Shown here in pieces: positions 11,101 through 19,207 of a DNA stretch of 48,801 bases. The notes under the pieces are model-generated. The model had not been told where the DNA came from and did not search any database. It saw only the letters and a list, made by a program, of their open reading frames with translations. The stretch is from the NCBI GenBank assembly GCA_029219345.1, contig JAQXTF010000021.1, positions 1 to 48,801 on the forward strand, given 5' to 3'. This DNA is from Eggerthellales bacterium. GTDB taxonomy: Bacteria; Actinomycetota; Coriobacteriia; Coriobacteriales; Eggerthellaceae. Position 1 is the first letter of the stretch, and each line of letters begins with the position of its first letter. The translations under genes were made by a program, and so were the position numbers.

Positions 11101-11881
11101 GCTCAATCAGACCAAGATGCAGCGCGGAAGCATATCTGACGTTATCACGGTACTCGACGAATTCGCCGTAGGAAACAGCCTGATCACCTTCAAAACCTTC
11201 AACGAGCTGTCCTCCAGCTCTCTGGATACACTGTGGACGGCAATGTATGATTTTTGGGATATAGGCAAAAGCGTAGGCTTCACCGTCATTGATCTTGATT
11301 CTGGCGCAGGCATTACCTTTAATTCTGACACTGTTTACTACAGCGCTTGTTCCATCAAGGGTCCTTACTCCATCGCTCTAGCAGAATACGAGCCGAGCGC
11401 CCTGTGGGCATACGAGAACTCCTTCTGGCACGCTCTGGACTATTCCAACAACGAGACTTATAAGACCTACTTCTATAAGTATGGCACCTGGCCCTTAGAT
11501 AACTACAATTCCATTGGTCACGTTGAGCACTTCTCCTGGACCAACTGGACGGGCTACTACACCGCAGAAGACTTGTGCCGCATGTGGGTTGTCGCTCAGG
11601 ACTTCCTGCTTGGCGACACCGATGAGGCCGAATGGCTCCGTGACGTTCTTGGCAACAATACCGCCGAGCTTATGCGTGGACCGGCCACTTATTGGGATTG
11701 GGGTCCCACCTACGCAAAGTCCGGTTGGACGGACTACACACGTACTGAGGGCAGCCTGGTTATGGCAGGCGACCACACTTTCGCTGTGGGCATCATGACT
11801 AACCTGGACTCCTATCATGACACCCTCATCTACCATCTCACTTACGCTTTGTGCAAGTGCATGGAAGACCTTATTTACTAG
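8183..11881 (+). CDS. Secreted/anchored protein: six RICIN-like modules plus beta-lactamase-fold domain with Cys at the nucleophile position
   Basis: The 1232-residue protein starts with a hydrophobic segment (about 15-40) that is a signal peptide or anchor, then an acidic Pro/Ser-rich linker. Residues 89-550 are three tandem 155-residue RICIN-type beta-trefoil modules (YTTIE(D/E)G.Y.I.SE.GTVLD; GTGAQRF; ASQNWLF), followed by about three diverged modules to about 975; such modules bind carbohydrate. The C-terminal domain (about 979-1232) resembles class A beta-lactamase or D,D-peptidase folds, with SNN at 1088-1090 as the SxN motif and KSG at 1179-1181 as the KTG motif. The SxxK position reads C1056-S-I-K1059, so the catalytic serine appears replaced by cysteine. 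A likely role is cell-wall or host-glycan binding with an unusual or lost hydrolase; substrate unknown. ATG 8183 is preferred over GTG 8174, which lies in the ribosome-binding site. Confidence 0.85.
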   Translation: MTVFSYSLSAHRLMKNAGWLLFGITAAVALQICLSFSNVAYADEIIPNEALPDASLENPLMGDRETLPLTEPEPDPSDSDPSELDPPFEYTTIEEGIYTIESEYGTVLDVAGAGTDDFTNIQAYEGNGTGAQRFQVSSNGADENGNTYYTFTAVDAQKALDVFAAGKEDGANVDIYEANGTAAQNWLLVPSTTASGKSCYKIISAVSGKALDVDGSDSGANVRIWTPSKSASQNWLFSLVPGLTYTTIEDGTYVITSELGTVLDVEAAGSEDFTNIQTYEGNGTGAQRFNITAAGTDASGNTYYTIIAADAQKALDVFAAGRRDNTNVGIYEPNGTPAQQWLIAPSLTADGRPCYKIVSAASGKALDTEGNELGANVRIWAVNPTASQNWLFSLVPGLTYTTIEDGTYVITSEYGTVLDIEAAGTENLTNVQVYETNGTGAQRFHIAAEGVDSDGNTYYSITAAIAKKALDVYAQGRRDGTNVIIYENNNTVAQRWYVALSATADGKTCYMFISAVAGKALDAAGEEMGSNVRTWAINNTAAQHWLLTPCLPSIADGAYIISSSVDGNYVVDIADESGNDMVNAQIGAIDGSLSQAFAFTYDSFTGYYTITNYGSGRVLDVEAASGAPQANIWQYAPNGTSAQQWTVLANSNGTITIASALSNYVFDIASGKVLPGANLMVDVARSSATQQFKLIPTVPQAITGTVRIQNGSNPDLVMDVYAGSTASGTELQLYTANSTFAQTFVIEEDGAGALTIRPVVSGLYVSAANDGSVTQQALDGSYLQKWTIVPTQDGHFAILTADTLLSLGAKASSEGGLLYAAAHAANGQWNIVTVPLLQTGIYNIKLAEDSSVSVSVTNNAVYAGANVELDSTDTSNHEKFYIVYNGDDSYSVYGAWSTLALDILGGVATDGATIYQNDRSDSASQKWVITWNDGAFIFKSALGDFNMSAAAASAGANIALATADNASSAQRFLLNQTKMQRGSISDVITVLDEFAVGNSLITFKTFNELSSSSLDTLWTAMYDFWDIGKSVGFTVIDLDSGAGITFNSDTVYYSACSIKGPYSIALAEYEPSALWAYENSFWHALDYSNNETYKTYFYKYGTWPLDNYNSIGHVEHFSWTNWTGYYTAEDLCRMWVVAQDFLLGDTDEAEWLRDVLGNNTAELMRGPATYWDWGPTYAKSGWTDYTRTEGSLVMAGDHTFAVGIMTNLDSYHDTLIYHLTYALCKCMEDLIY
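8447..9841 (+). repeat. Three tandem 465-bp RICIN-module repeats
   Basis: Three units of exactly 465 bases start near 8447, 8912 and 9377. A 74-base block at 8882-8955 is identical to 9347-9420. The middle unit uses almost only C- and G-ending codons, whereas the outer units are more mixed. This points to recent duplication, exchange or import of the middle unit. Confidence 0.85.
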
Positions 11882-11896
11882 GGATAGGAATTCACC

Positions 11897-11940
11897 GCAT
11901 AAAAGAAACGGCCGAGCTTGCTCGGCCGTTTCTTTTATGC
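11897..11940. terminator. Bidirectional terminator, perfect 20-bp palindrome
   Basis: The two 20-base arms (11897-11916 and 11921-11940) are perfect inverted repeats with a CTTG loop. The core stem is ACGGCCGAG/CTCGGCCGT, flanked by AAAAG and TTCTTTT on both sides, so it can end both the RICIN-repeat gene and the convergent polA. Confidence 0.92.
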
Positions 11941-11959
11941 GTAAAACAAGTTCGCTTCA

Positions 11960-14599
11960 TCAATGAGCCTGGGCCCAATTCTGTCCATACTGCACATCAA
12001 CCTTCAGGGGAACACGAAGCGAAGCCACTTGCTCCATCTCGGTACGCAACAGCTCCATGACCGACATAAGCTCGTTCTCAGGCACGCTCAGGTCCAGTTC
12101 GTCGTGAACCTGGATAAGCACACGGGCCTTGTATCCCTCACGGGTCAGACGCTCCTGCACGCGGCGCATAGCAAGCTTAATGATATCGGCGGCACTGCCC
12201 TGCATAGGATGGTTCATAGCGGTGCGCTCGCCAAAGCCGCGACGTTGGGCATTTTTGGCCGTAAGCTCGGGAATGTAGCGGCGGCGGCCGTACATGGTTT
12301 CAGCATAACCACACTTCATTGCTGTTTTCACCGTCTGATCCAAATAGGTACGCACCCCAGGATATGCCTCAAAGTAACGATCGATCATATCCTTAGCCTC
12401 ACCGAAGGGAATACCTAAACTCTGAGCCAAGCCATAGGCCTGCTGGCCATAGACAATGCCAAAATTAACCGCCTTGGCACGACTGCGCATTTCGGGGGTC
12501 ACCTCTTCCACCGGCACGCCGAACACATGGGCTGCGGTGCTGGCATGGAAATCAGCACCCGAGTTGAAAGCCGCCACCAGGTGCTCATCTGCGGAAAGAT
12601 GCGCCAACAAACGCAGCTCAATCTGGGAATAGTCGGCAGAAACGAACACATCACCCCTACGGAGCGGCACAAAGCATTCACGAATGTGCTTGCCGAATTC
12701 CGTGCGCACGGGAATGTTCTGCAGGTTAGGGTCGCTGGAAGACAGGCGGCCCGTGGTGGTTACCGTCTCATTGAACGAAGTGTGCACCAGGCCGTCGCCA
12801 CGACGCAGAGGCGGCAAGGCATCAATGTAAGTGCTCTTGATCTTGGCCAACTCGCGATACTTCAACACCAGGGCAGGCAGCTCATGCTCATGAGCAAGCT
12901 CAGTAAGCACCGAAGCATCCGTGGAATAGCCCGTCTTGGTCTTCTTCTTCGCCTTCAGACCAATGACCTCGAACAGAATATGGCCCAGCTGCTTGGGAGA
13001 ATCAATGTTGAAGGTCTCCCCCGCCAGTTCATAAATGCGATCAGTAAGTTTGTCCAGCTGAGACTGGGCAAATGCACCTAGCTTTTGCAAACGAGGCACA
13101 TCGATAGCCGCACCGGTACGCTCAATGATGGCCAGCACGCTCACTAAAGGCAAATCGATATCAAAATATGCTGCAGCGTTTTCATCTTCCTTGATTTTCT
13201 CCAGCAGCAAAGGAGCCGCCAGCTGGCATGCCGCCGCACGCAGCGCCAGCTTTTCCGCCGCGCTCGCCTCCTCCGCAGCCGGCAGCGCACCACCGCAATA
13301 GCGGCTGAGCAGCTCTTCCAGACTGTAGTCTGAGCTGGAGGAATTCAAAATATAGCCCGCCAGCGACAGATCAAAAGCATTGCAATTCAGCAGATCTTCC
13401 TCCGTCACCAAAGACGTCTCGGAAGAATCCACCGGATATATGGCATGCATGAGGTTCTTCAGATTCTCGCACACCAAGCTTCCTTGACGCACCACTGCAA
13501 CCAGCGTCTCAAGCGCTTCATCGCCCTCAAGATAGCCGCGACCATCAGCAGTAGCAAAGGCAAGACACACCTGCTCTTCATCAAAGAGGGTCAGCGCCTC
13601 GGTCTTAGACAAGCATACGCCAATTTCCTGGCCCTTTTCCAGAGCCGACTCAATCAACGCATGGGCATCGGCGCCTTCCACAGGAGCCTCAACCTCAAGC
13701 TGCAAAGCGGGCTTCTCAGGCTCGCTCTCACCAATGTAGCGCAGTACGTGGCCCAAATGAGCCTGCAAACGGATGGCGCCAAAGGCAGCCTCTACGCTTT
13801 CGGCGGTATAGCTGGGGAAAGACACCTCTTCGGGCTGAATATCCAGGTCGGCATCGCGTACGATGGTTGCTACTTGGCGGCTCACGAAGGCGACATCGCG
13901 ATTGTTCTGCAGGTTTTCCAGCTGCTTGCCCTTCAGCTTGTCCAGGTTCTCGTAGATGCCTTCCATGCTGCCGAACTGCTGCAGCAGCTTGGTGGCAGTC
14001 TTGGGGCCAATGCCCGGCACGCCGGGAATGTTGTCAGAGGAATCGCCCATGAGGCCCAGATAATCAGGAATCAGTGCAGGGCCCACGCCGTATTTTTCCT
14101 CCACCTGGGCAGGGCCCATGATGGCAATCTCGGATACGCCAGTTTTCATGGAAACAATGCTGGTCAGGTCGCTGGCCAATTGGCAAGCATCCTTGTCGCC
14201 CGTCAGCAGCAAGGTGCGATAGCCCAAAGCCTCGTCACGAGCGGCAATGGTGCCCAATATGTCATCGCCTTCCCAACCGGGCATTTTCACCACGGGAATG
14301 TTCATAGACGCCAGCAGGGCCTCCACAATGGGAAATTGCACGCGCAGTTCATTGTCCATGGGCGGACGCTGAGCCTTATACTGCTCCAGAGCATCAATGC
14401 GGAACTGGGGCTTGCCCGCATCGAAAGCGCAGATCACCGCGTCGGGTTTGCTCTCATCAATGAATTTCAGCAGCATGCTGTAAAAGCCGAACACCGCGTT
14501 AGTGGGAGTTCCATCAGGAGCGTTCATGGTGGGCGGCACCGCATGATAGGCGCGATGCATCAGGGAATTACCATCGATAACCGCAACAGTCTTAGGCAT
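11960..14599 (-). CDS. polA: DNA polymerase I (5'-3' exonuclease and polymerase; no visible proofreading site)
   Basis: PolA removes primers and fills gaps in replication and repair. The 879-residue protein has the 5'-3' nuclease domain (about 1-290: DGNSLMHRAYHA, GWEGDDILGT, DKDACQL, GLMGDSSDNIPGVPGIGPKTA) and the polymerase domain (about 560-879) with motif A DYSQIELR, motif B RAKAVNFGIVYGQ and motif C QVHDEL. In the middle domain I do not see the acidic DxE motif of the 3'-5' exonuclease, so proofreading is probably absent, as in several Gram-positive PolA proteins. The start has AAGGAG. The gene stands alone between two terminators. Confidence 0.97.
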   Translation of the reverse strand: MPKTVAVIDGNSLMHRAYHAVPPTMNAPDGTPTNAVFGFYSMLLKFIDESKPDAVICAFDAGKPQFRIDALEQYKAQRPPMDNELRVQFPIVEALLASMNIPVVKMPGWEGDDILGTIAARDEALGYRTLLLTGDKDACQLASDLTSIVSMKTGVSEIAIMGPAQVEEKYGVGPALIPDYLGLMGDSSDNIPGVPGIGPKTATKLLQQFGSMEGIYENLDKLKGKQLENLQNNRDVAFVSRQVATIVRDADLDIQPEEVSFPSYTAESVEAAFGAIRLQAHLGHVLRYIGESEPEKPALQLEVEAPVEGADAHALIESALEKGQEIGVCLSKTEALTLFDEEQVCLAFATADGRGYLEGDEALETLVAVVRQGSLVCENLKNLMHAIYPVDSSETSLVTEEDLLNCNAFDLSLAGYILNSSSSDYSLEELLSRYCGGALPAAEEASAAEKLALRAAACQLAAPLLLEKIKEDENAAAYFDIDLPLVSVLAIIERTGAAIDVPRLQKLGAFAQSQLDKLTDRIYELAGETFNIDSPKQLGHILFEVIGLKAKKKTKTGYSTDASVLTELAHEHELPALVLKYRELAKIKSTYIDALPPLRRGDGLVHTSFNETVTTTGRLSSSDPNLQNIPVRTEFGKHIRECFVPLRRGDVFVSADYSQIELRLLAHLSADEHLVAAFNSGADFHASTAAHVFGVPVEEVTPEMRSRAKAVNFGIVYGQQAYGLAQSLGIPFGEAKDMIDRYFEAYPGVRTYLDQTVKTAMKCGYAETMYGRRRYIPELTAKNAQRRGFGERTAMNHPMQGSAADIIKLAMRRVQERLTREGYKARVLIQVHDELDLSVPENELMSVMELLRTEMEQVASLRVPLKVDVQYGQNWAQAH

Positions 14600-14626
14600 A
14601 GCATCTCCTTAAAAAGTATCAAGTAG

Positions 14627-14655
14627 ATTATACCGCACAGTAGGACCTGAAAACC
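14627..14655 (-). promoter_or_regulatory. Probable polA promoter
   Basis: On the minus strand a perfect TATAAT (14627-14632) lies about 28 bases before the polA start. The -35 is weak (TTTTCA or GGTTTT at 15-17 base spacing). Confidence 0.5.
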
Positions 14656-14710
14656 GCGAAGGCGAAACGGCAGGGAGCAATGCGAATTGCGAGGCCATGG
14701 ATAAGCCCGC

Positions 14711-14745
14711 AAACAAAACGGCTTGGATAAACATTATCCAAGCCG
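14711..14745 (-). terminator. Terminator of the glnA-glnR-like pair
   Basis: On the minus strand CGGCTTGGATAA and TTATCCAAGCCG form a 12-bp stem (14734-14745 with 14719-14730) followed by TTTTGTTT. Confidence 0.88.
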
Positions 14746-14787
14746 AATGTGAATAAGGCCTTTTTACCGTTTCGCTCTCGCGTTTCC

Positions 14788-15462
14788 CTACGAGTTCCAA
14801 AGATAACCAACGCCGCGAACGGTCTCAAGGCGCTGAGACAGCTCAGGACCCAGCTTGGAACGCACACGACGAACATGCACGTCAACGGTGCGGGAGCCGC
14901 CATAATAGTCGAAGCCCCACACACGGCGCAGCAAAGCATCGCGAGAATACGTGCGGCCTGGATGAGTTACCAAGAAAGCCAGGAGTGCATATTCCAGGTA
15001 GGTGAAGTCAATGGGTTCACCGCCCACTTTTACCTGATAGGTGGCCAAATTAATGGTCATATTGTCCACAGTCAGATAGTCAGAAGAGGCAGTTTCGTTG
15101 CCCGGCCACAGCAGCTGGCGAATGCGAGCAGAGCACTCTTCCACCGATGCGCCTTGCACCACGAAGTCGCTTTTAACCTGCACAGGGAAACGGAACTCAT
15201 TCAGATGAGCCTGGCTCACGATAATCAACAGCGCACCGCTGCCCTCGTGAGAAAGCAGCTTCTCAACCTGGGCCAACTTCTCACCCGAATCATTGGTTGC
15301 CTCGTAAATAACCAAATCGTAGTCAGGATGCTGCTGCAGCAAACGCTGCAGCTGCGCCGAAGAGCCGCTGGCAATATCCACGTCAAGGCCAGTGAGGGCA
15401 AGCTTGAAAACGCGAGCATTATCCAGACTGTCGGCAACAAAAATCACACTTTTACGCTGCAT
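14788..15462 (-). CDS. GlnR-like orphan winged-helix regulator lacking the phospho-acceptor Asp
   Basis: This 224-residue protein has a receiver-like N-terminal domain (about 1-115) and an OmpR-type winged helix (about 128-222: TYLEYALLAFLVTHPGRTYSRDALLRRVWG, RTVDVHVRRVRSKLG, VRGVGYLW). In the receiver the usual DLVILD reads DLVIYE, with E54 where the phosphorylated aspartate should be. Orphan regulators of this shape without normal phosphorylation are known in actinobacteria as GlnR, which controls nitrogen genes. The start ATG follows the glnA stop codon immediately, so the two are one transcript. The link to nitrogen control is inferred from family shape and position; no histidine kinase is nearby. 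Confidence 0.75.
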   Translation of the reverse strand: MQRKSVIFVADSLDNARVFKLALTGLDVDIASGSSAQLQRLLQQHPDYDLVIYEATNDSGEKLAQVEKLLSHEGSGALLIIVSQAHLNEFRFPVQVKSDFVVQGASVEECSARIRQLLWPGNETASSDYLTVDNMTINLATYQVKVGGEPIDFTYLEYALLAFLVTHPGRTYSRDALLRRVWGFDYYGGSRTVDVHVRRVRSKLGPELSQRLETVRGVGYLWNS

Positions 15463-16803
15463 TTACAACACCGCCAAATATCGATCCATTTCCCACTGGG
15501 AAATGCGGCCCTGATATTCCTCCCATTCAGCACGTTTGTGCTCAATGAGGTAGCTGTGAATGTGTTCGCCTAAAACTTCTTTCATAAGCTCAGAAGCTTC
15601 AAACAGGTCGATGGCCTCGCCCAAAGTAGCAGGCAAGGTGCCAATGCCCATCTTCGCAAGCTCGCGGCGATCAGCAGGAAGCTTTTGCCCCTTCTCAATG
15701 GGATCCTGAAGCTCAAGACCTTCCTCAATGCCCTTAAGTCCAGCAGCAATAGTAACACTGAAGGCCAGATAGGGATTGGCCGCAGGATCAGGATTGCGCA
15801 GCTCAATGCGGCTGTCCATTTCGCTATCAGGACGATAGCCGGGAACACGAACCAACGAAGTGGGGTTGTATTTTGACCAGGTCAGGGTTATGGGATCTTC
15901 CCCGTTTGCCAACAAGCGCTTGTAGCTGTTGATGTTCTGGTTGGTAACCATGCAAAACTCGGGAGCATATTTCAAAACACCCGCAGTATAGCTTTTAGCC
16001 ACCGAGGAAAGGTTATTGCCCGAAGGATCGCTCTCGTCAAAGAAAGCATTGTTGCCGTTCAGGTCAAACAAGCTCTGATGCATATGCATGGAGGAACCAG
16101 GCTGATCGGCCATGGGCTTGGGCATAAAAGACGCATAGACGCCATGTTTCAGGGCAATTTCCTTAACAACCTGTTTATAAGTCATGACCGCATCGGCCAT
16201 AGACAGAGCATCGGTGAAACGAAGGTCAATCTCGTGCTGGGAGAAACCACGCTCGTGATGAGAGTACTCAACAGGAATGCCCATTTTCTCCAAGGTGATA
16301 ATGGTGTCACGACGCAAGTCGGTAGCGGAGTCAAGAGAGGTCAGGTCAAACAAGCCACCGCGGTCAAGAGGCTCAGCGGCATCAGGGCTCTTGAAATAGA
16401 AGTACTCCAGCTCAGGACCGACATTCGCCACATAGCCCATATCAGCAGCCTTGCGGCAAATGCGCTTCAGCACGTAACGGGGGTCGCCCTCAAAAGGCTC
16501 GCCTGCCGGGGTGCAAATATTGCAGAACATGCGGCCGACGGCATTGCTATCAGGGCGCCAAGGCAAAATCTGAAACGTGGTAGGGCTCGGGAAAGCCAGC
16601 ATGTCGGTTTCACCGGCACGCCCAAAGCCTTCAATGCAGCTACCGTCAAAGCCCATACCGCGGTCAAAGGCATCTTCAAGCTCGCTGGAAATCACGGCAA
16701 ACGACTTCATGGTACCCAAAACATCAGTGAACCAAAAACGCACAAAGTGAACATCACGGTTCTCGACGGTCTTGATTACAAAATCACGCTGAAGATCGGA
16801 CAT
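15463..16803 (-). CDS. glnA: Glutamine synthetase, type I (short form)
   Basis: GlnA joins ammonia to glutamate using ATP. From ATG 16803, which has a strong GGGAGGGG, the protein has 446 residues. Signatures include FTDVLGTMKSF, GFDGSCIEGF, GPELEYFYF, MPKPMADQPGSSMHMHQSL and NSYKRLLANGEDPITLTWSKYNP. The length and the absence of an NLYxLP-type adenylylation site fit the GSI-alpha form, in which activity is controlled by feedback and protein partners rather than adenylylation. The frame extends to 16827, but that part is upstream of the ribosome-binding site. A GlnR-like gene follows directly. Confidence 0.97.
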   Translation of the reverse strand: MSDLQRDFVIKTVENRDVHFVRFWFTDVLGTMKSFAVISSELEDAFDRGMGFDGSCIEGFGRAGETDMLAFPSPTTFQILPWRPDSNAVGRMFCNICTPAGEPFEGDPRYVLKRICRKAADMGYVANVGPELEYFYFKSPDAAEPLDRGGLFDLTSLDSATDLRRDTIITLEKMGIPVEYSHHERGFSQHEIDLRFTDALSMADAVMTYKQVVKEIALKHGVYASFMPKPMADQPGSSMHMHQSLFDLNGNNAFFDESDPSGNNLSSVAKSYTAGVLKYAPEFCMVTNQNINSYKRLLANGEDPITLTWSKYNPTSLVRVPGYRPDSEMDSRIELRNPDPAANPYLAFSVTIAAGLKGIEEGLELQDPIEKGQKLPADRRELAKMGIGTLPATLGEAIDLFEASELMKEVLGEHIHSYLIEHKRAEWEEYQGRISQWEMDRYLAVL

Positions 16804-17045
16804 TTGAGCCCCTCCCAAATAATGCAAAGAAACACTGGAACTGCCCTTTTAGGAGCATATGCACATAACAAAATAATATACGCGCACATTGTTTCAAATA
16901 GTTTTCAATTGTTTAGCGGAATTTTTTTTCACATTTGGCGCCTTACTTGCGCTCGCTCTGTGAATAAACGGTCACAAAACCGCACAAAAATAAAAAACGG
17001 GTCATAATATGATACTCAACGTAAACGCTGTTACAAAGGATTACT
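16804..17045. promoter_or_regulatory. Divergent promoter region glnA / DegT aminotransferase gene
   Basis: This AT-rich gap separates two divergent genes. On the minus strand, toward glnA, GAAAA and GAAAC lie 11 bases apart near 16886-16905, resembling half-sites of GlnR-type boxes. A perfect TGTGA-N8-TCACA inverted repeat lies at 16959-16976. TATGAT at 17008-17013 may be the -10 of the DegT-family gene. No strong -35 is seen for either direction. Confidence 0.35.
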
Positions 17046-18278
17046 ATGAACGCGAAAATGAACATCCCATTCTCTCCCCCGGACATTTCCGAGGACGAAA
17101 TCAACGAGGTTGTTGACACCCTGAGAAGCGGATGGATCACCACCGGCCCCAAAACCAAGGAGCTGGAACGCCAGCTGAAGGAATACACCGGTTCTGCCGG
17201 CTTCGCCACTTTCTCCTCTGCCACCATGGCCCTGGAGGCCGTGCTTCGCCTGCTGGAGATTGGCCCTGGCGATGAAGTTATCGTTCCCGCATACACCTAC
17301 ACCGCTTCCTGCTCCCCCATTTGCCACGTGGGCGCAACTCCCGTGATTGTCGACATTCAGGAAGACTCCTTCGAAATGGATTACGATGCCATGGCCGCTG
17401 CTTTAAGCGAGCGCACCAAGGCTGTTATTCCCGTGAATCTGGGCGGCACCCTGTGCGATTTCGATCGCATTTACGCCGTGCTGAACAGCCACAAAGACCT
17501 GTGGCATCCCAAGGTCGGCACCTTGCAGGAGCTCTTCGATCGCATCTTGCTGATCACCGACGACGCTCATGCCCTGGGCGCTAGCTACAAGGGCGTTATG
17601 GCGGGCAACATCGCCGACTTCAGCACCTTCAGCTTCCATGCAGTGAAGAACTTCACCACCGCAGAAGGTGGCGCTCTTTCCTGGCGCCAGATTGAGGGCC
17701 TGGACAACGACGAGTTCTACCACAACGTCATGCTCATGCAGCTGCACGGTCAGAGCAAAGACGCCCTGGCTAAGACCAAGGTGGGCGCTTGGGAATACGA
17801 CATTGTATTCCCCGGCTACAAGTGCAACATGACCGACCTTCAGGCGGCTATAGGCCTGGCTCAGTTCCGCCGCTATCCCGGCATGCTAGCACGCCGCAAG
17901 GAGATGATTGCCGCTTACGAAGAGAAGCTAGCCGCCTTTGACCTGGAGTTTTTGGATCATTACACCGAAGAAAAGCAGTCTTCGGGCCATCTGATGATCA
18001 CCCGTTTGACTGGCAAATCCATGGACTTCCGCAACCAACTCATCCAGCGCATGGCAGAAGCCGGCGTAGGCACCAACGTGCACTACAAGCCCCTGCCCCT
18101 GCTTTCCGCCTACGCAAACCTGGGCTTCGACATCAAGGACTACCCCAACGCTTACGCCCACTACGAAAACGAGATTACGCTGCCCCTGCACACCTGCCTC
18201 ACCGATGAGATGTTGCAGTACGTGTGCGACGTTTTCGCCGAATGCTACAAGCAGCTAGAGGCCGAAGGCGTTGCCTAA
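17046..18278 (+). CDS. DegT/DnrJ/EryC1/StrS-family PLP-dependent aminotransferase
   Basis: Members transfer an amino group to a keto-sugar nucleotide or, less often, act as dehydratases, to make sugars for cell-surface glycans. The 410-residue protein shows the family pattern: PPDISEDEINEVVDTLRSGWITTGP at the start, FATFSSATMALEAVLRL, DEVIVPAYTYTAS, ITDDAHALGA, and the PLP-lysine segment FSFHAVKNFTTAEGG (lysine near residue 201), with GYKCNMTDLQAAIGLAQ after it. AAAGGA precedes the ATG. It stands alone, so its sugar substrate cannot be named. Confidence 0.92.
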   Translation: MNAKMNIPFSPPDISEDEINEVVDTLRSGWITTGPKTKELERQLKEYTGSAGFATFSSATMALEAVLRLLEIGPGDEVIVPAYTYTASCSPICHVGATPVIVDIQEDSFEMDYDAMAAALSERTKAVIPVNLGGTLCDFDRIYAVLNSHKDLWHPKVGTLQELFDRILLITDDAHALGASYKGVMAGNIADFSTFSFHAVKNFTTAEGGALSWRQIEGLDNDEFYHNVMLMQLHGQSKDALAKTKVGAWEYDIVFPGYKCNMTDLQAAIGLAQFRRYPGMLARRKEMIAAYEEKLAAFDLEFLDHYTEEKQSSGHLMITRLTGKSMDFRNQLIQRMAEAGVGTNVHYKPLPLLSAYANLGFDIKDYPNAYAHYENEITLPLHTCLTDEMLQYVCDVFAECYKQLEAEGVA

Positions 18279-18300
18279 ACCTTAAGACATTCGCAAACGC

Positions 18301-18337
18301 AAAAGGGAGGACCGCACCGCGCGATCCTCCCTTTTTT
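18301..18337. terminator. Terminator between the DegT-family gene and punA
   Basis: AAAAGGGAGGA (18301-18311) pairs with TCCTCCCTTTT (18325-18335), ending in six T on the plus strand and four T on the minus strand, so it can serve both convergent genes. Confidence 0.88.
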
Positions 18338-18374
18338 GAATTAATTCATAAAAGACCCCGTTGTTTGCAAACCC

Positions 18375-19205
18375 CTACATTTCAGCCACGATCAGGGTAA
18401 CCAGCTTGCAGAAGTCGGCGGAGCGAGCCTCGGCCACTTCGAAGACCTCAGCATCGTTGGGAGAGGCGTTCTCCACACCGCAAGCCATATTGCTACATAG
18501 AGACATGCCCAGCACGCGCATGCCCACATGGCGTGCAGCAATAACCTCTTCGCACACGCTCATAGCCACCGTATCGGCACCCCAAATGCGGAAAGCGCGA
18601 ATCTCAGCCGGAGTCTCAAAGCTGGGGCCCAGAAGGCCCAGATAAACGCCTTGCTGCGCACGAATGCCCTCGCGATCAGCAATGCCCTGAGCCAGCGCGC
18701 GCAAAGAAGGATCAAAAGCATCCAGCATGCTGAAGAAGCGGAAGGAAATCTGATCAGGCTCCATGCCCACAATGGGATTGCGCCCCGTGAAGTTAATCTG
18801 ATCGGTCATGATGCAGAAGTCGCCCACCCGATAGCTCTCATTGATGGCGCCTGCCGCATTGGTGGTGATGAGGGTCTGAATGCCAAGGGCGTTCATGACC
18901 CACACGGGATATGCGACCTGCTGGGCAGTGTAGCCCTCGTAACCGTGCAAACGGCCCTGCATGGTAAGCACGCACTTACCACCCAGGGTGCCGCACACAA
19001 AACGGCCCACATGGCCCGTGCAAGAGCTGGTTCCCATAAAAGGAACCTCGCCAAAAGGCACGTAAATGGGGTCTTCAATCTGCTCGGCAAGGGGGCCCAA
19101 ACCTGAACCCAGAATGATGCCCACCTCGGGGGTGCGTCCCTGCAGACGTTGGCCGATCGTCGCAGCCGACTGAGCGATCTTTTCCTTCAAGGTAATGCCT
19201 TCCAT
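18375..19205 (-). CDS. punA: Purine-nucleoside phosphorylase (trimeric type)
   Basis: This enzyme splits inosine or guanosine with phosphate to the base and ribose 1-phosphate in purine salvage. The 276-residue protein from ATG 19205 shows GIILGSGLGPLA, the phosphate-binding QGRLHGYEGY, TNAAGAIN, and the C-terminal MSVCEEVIAARHVGMRVLGMSLCSNMACG, matching the family motif around the base-binding asparagine. The upstream extension to 19250 overlaps prmC and is not used. The start lies just past the prmC stop, so it is co-transcribed with prfA and prmC. Confidence 0.95.
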   Translation of the reverse strand: MEGITLKEKIAQSAATIGQRLQGRTPEVGIILGSGLGPLAEQIEDPIYVPFGEVPFMGTSSCTGHVGRFVCGTLGGKCVLTMQGRLHGYEGYTAQQVAYPVWVMNALGIQTLITTNAAGAINESYRVGDFCIMTDQINFTGRNPIVGMEPDQISFRFFSMLDAFDPSLRALAQGIADREGIRAQQGVYLGLLGPSFETPAEIRAFRIWGADTVAMSVCEEVIAARHVGMRVLGMSLCSNMACGVENASPNDAEVFEVAEARSADFCKLVTLIVAEM

Positions 19206-19207
19206 AA

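Noticed and set aside
16959-16976. TGTGA-N8-TCACA as a CRP site
   Set aside because: The spacer is eight rather than six bases, and a CRP role in this lineage is unsupported.
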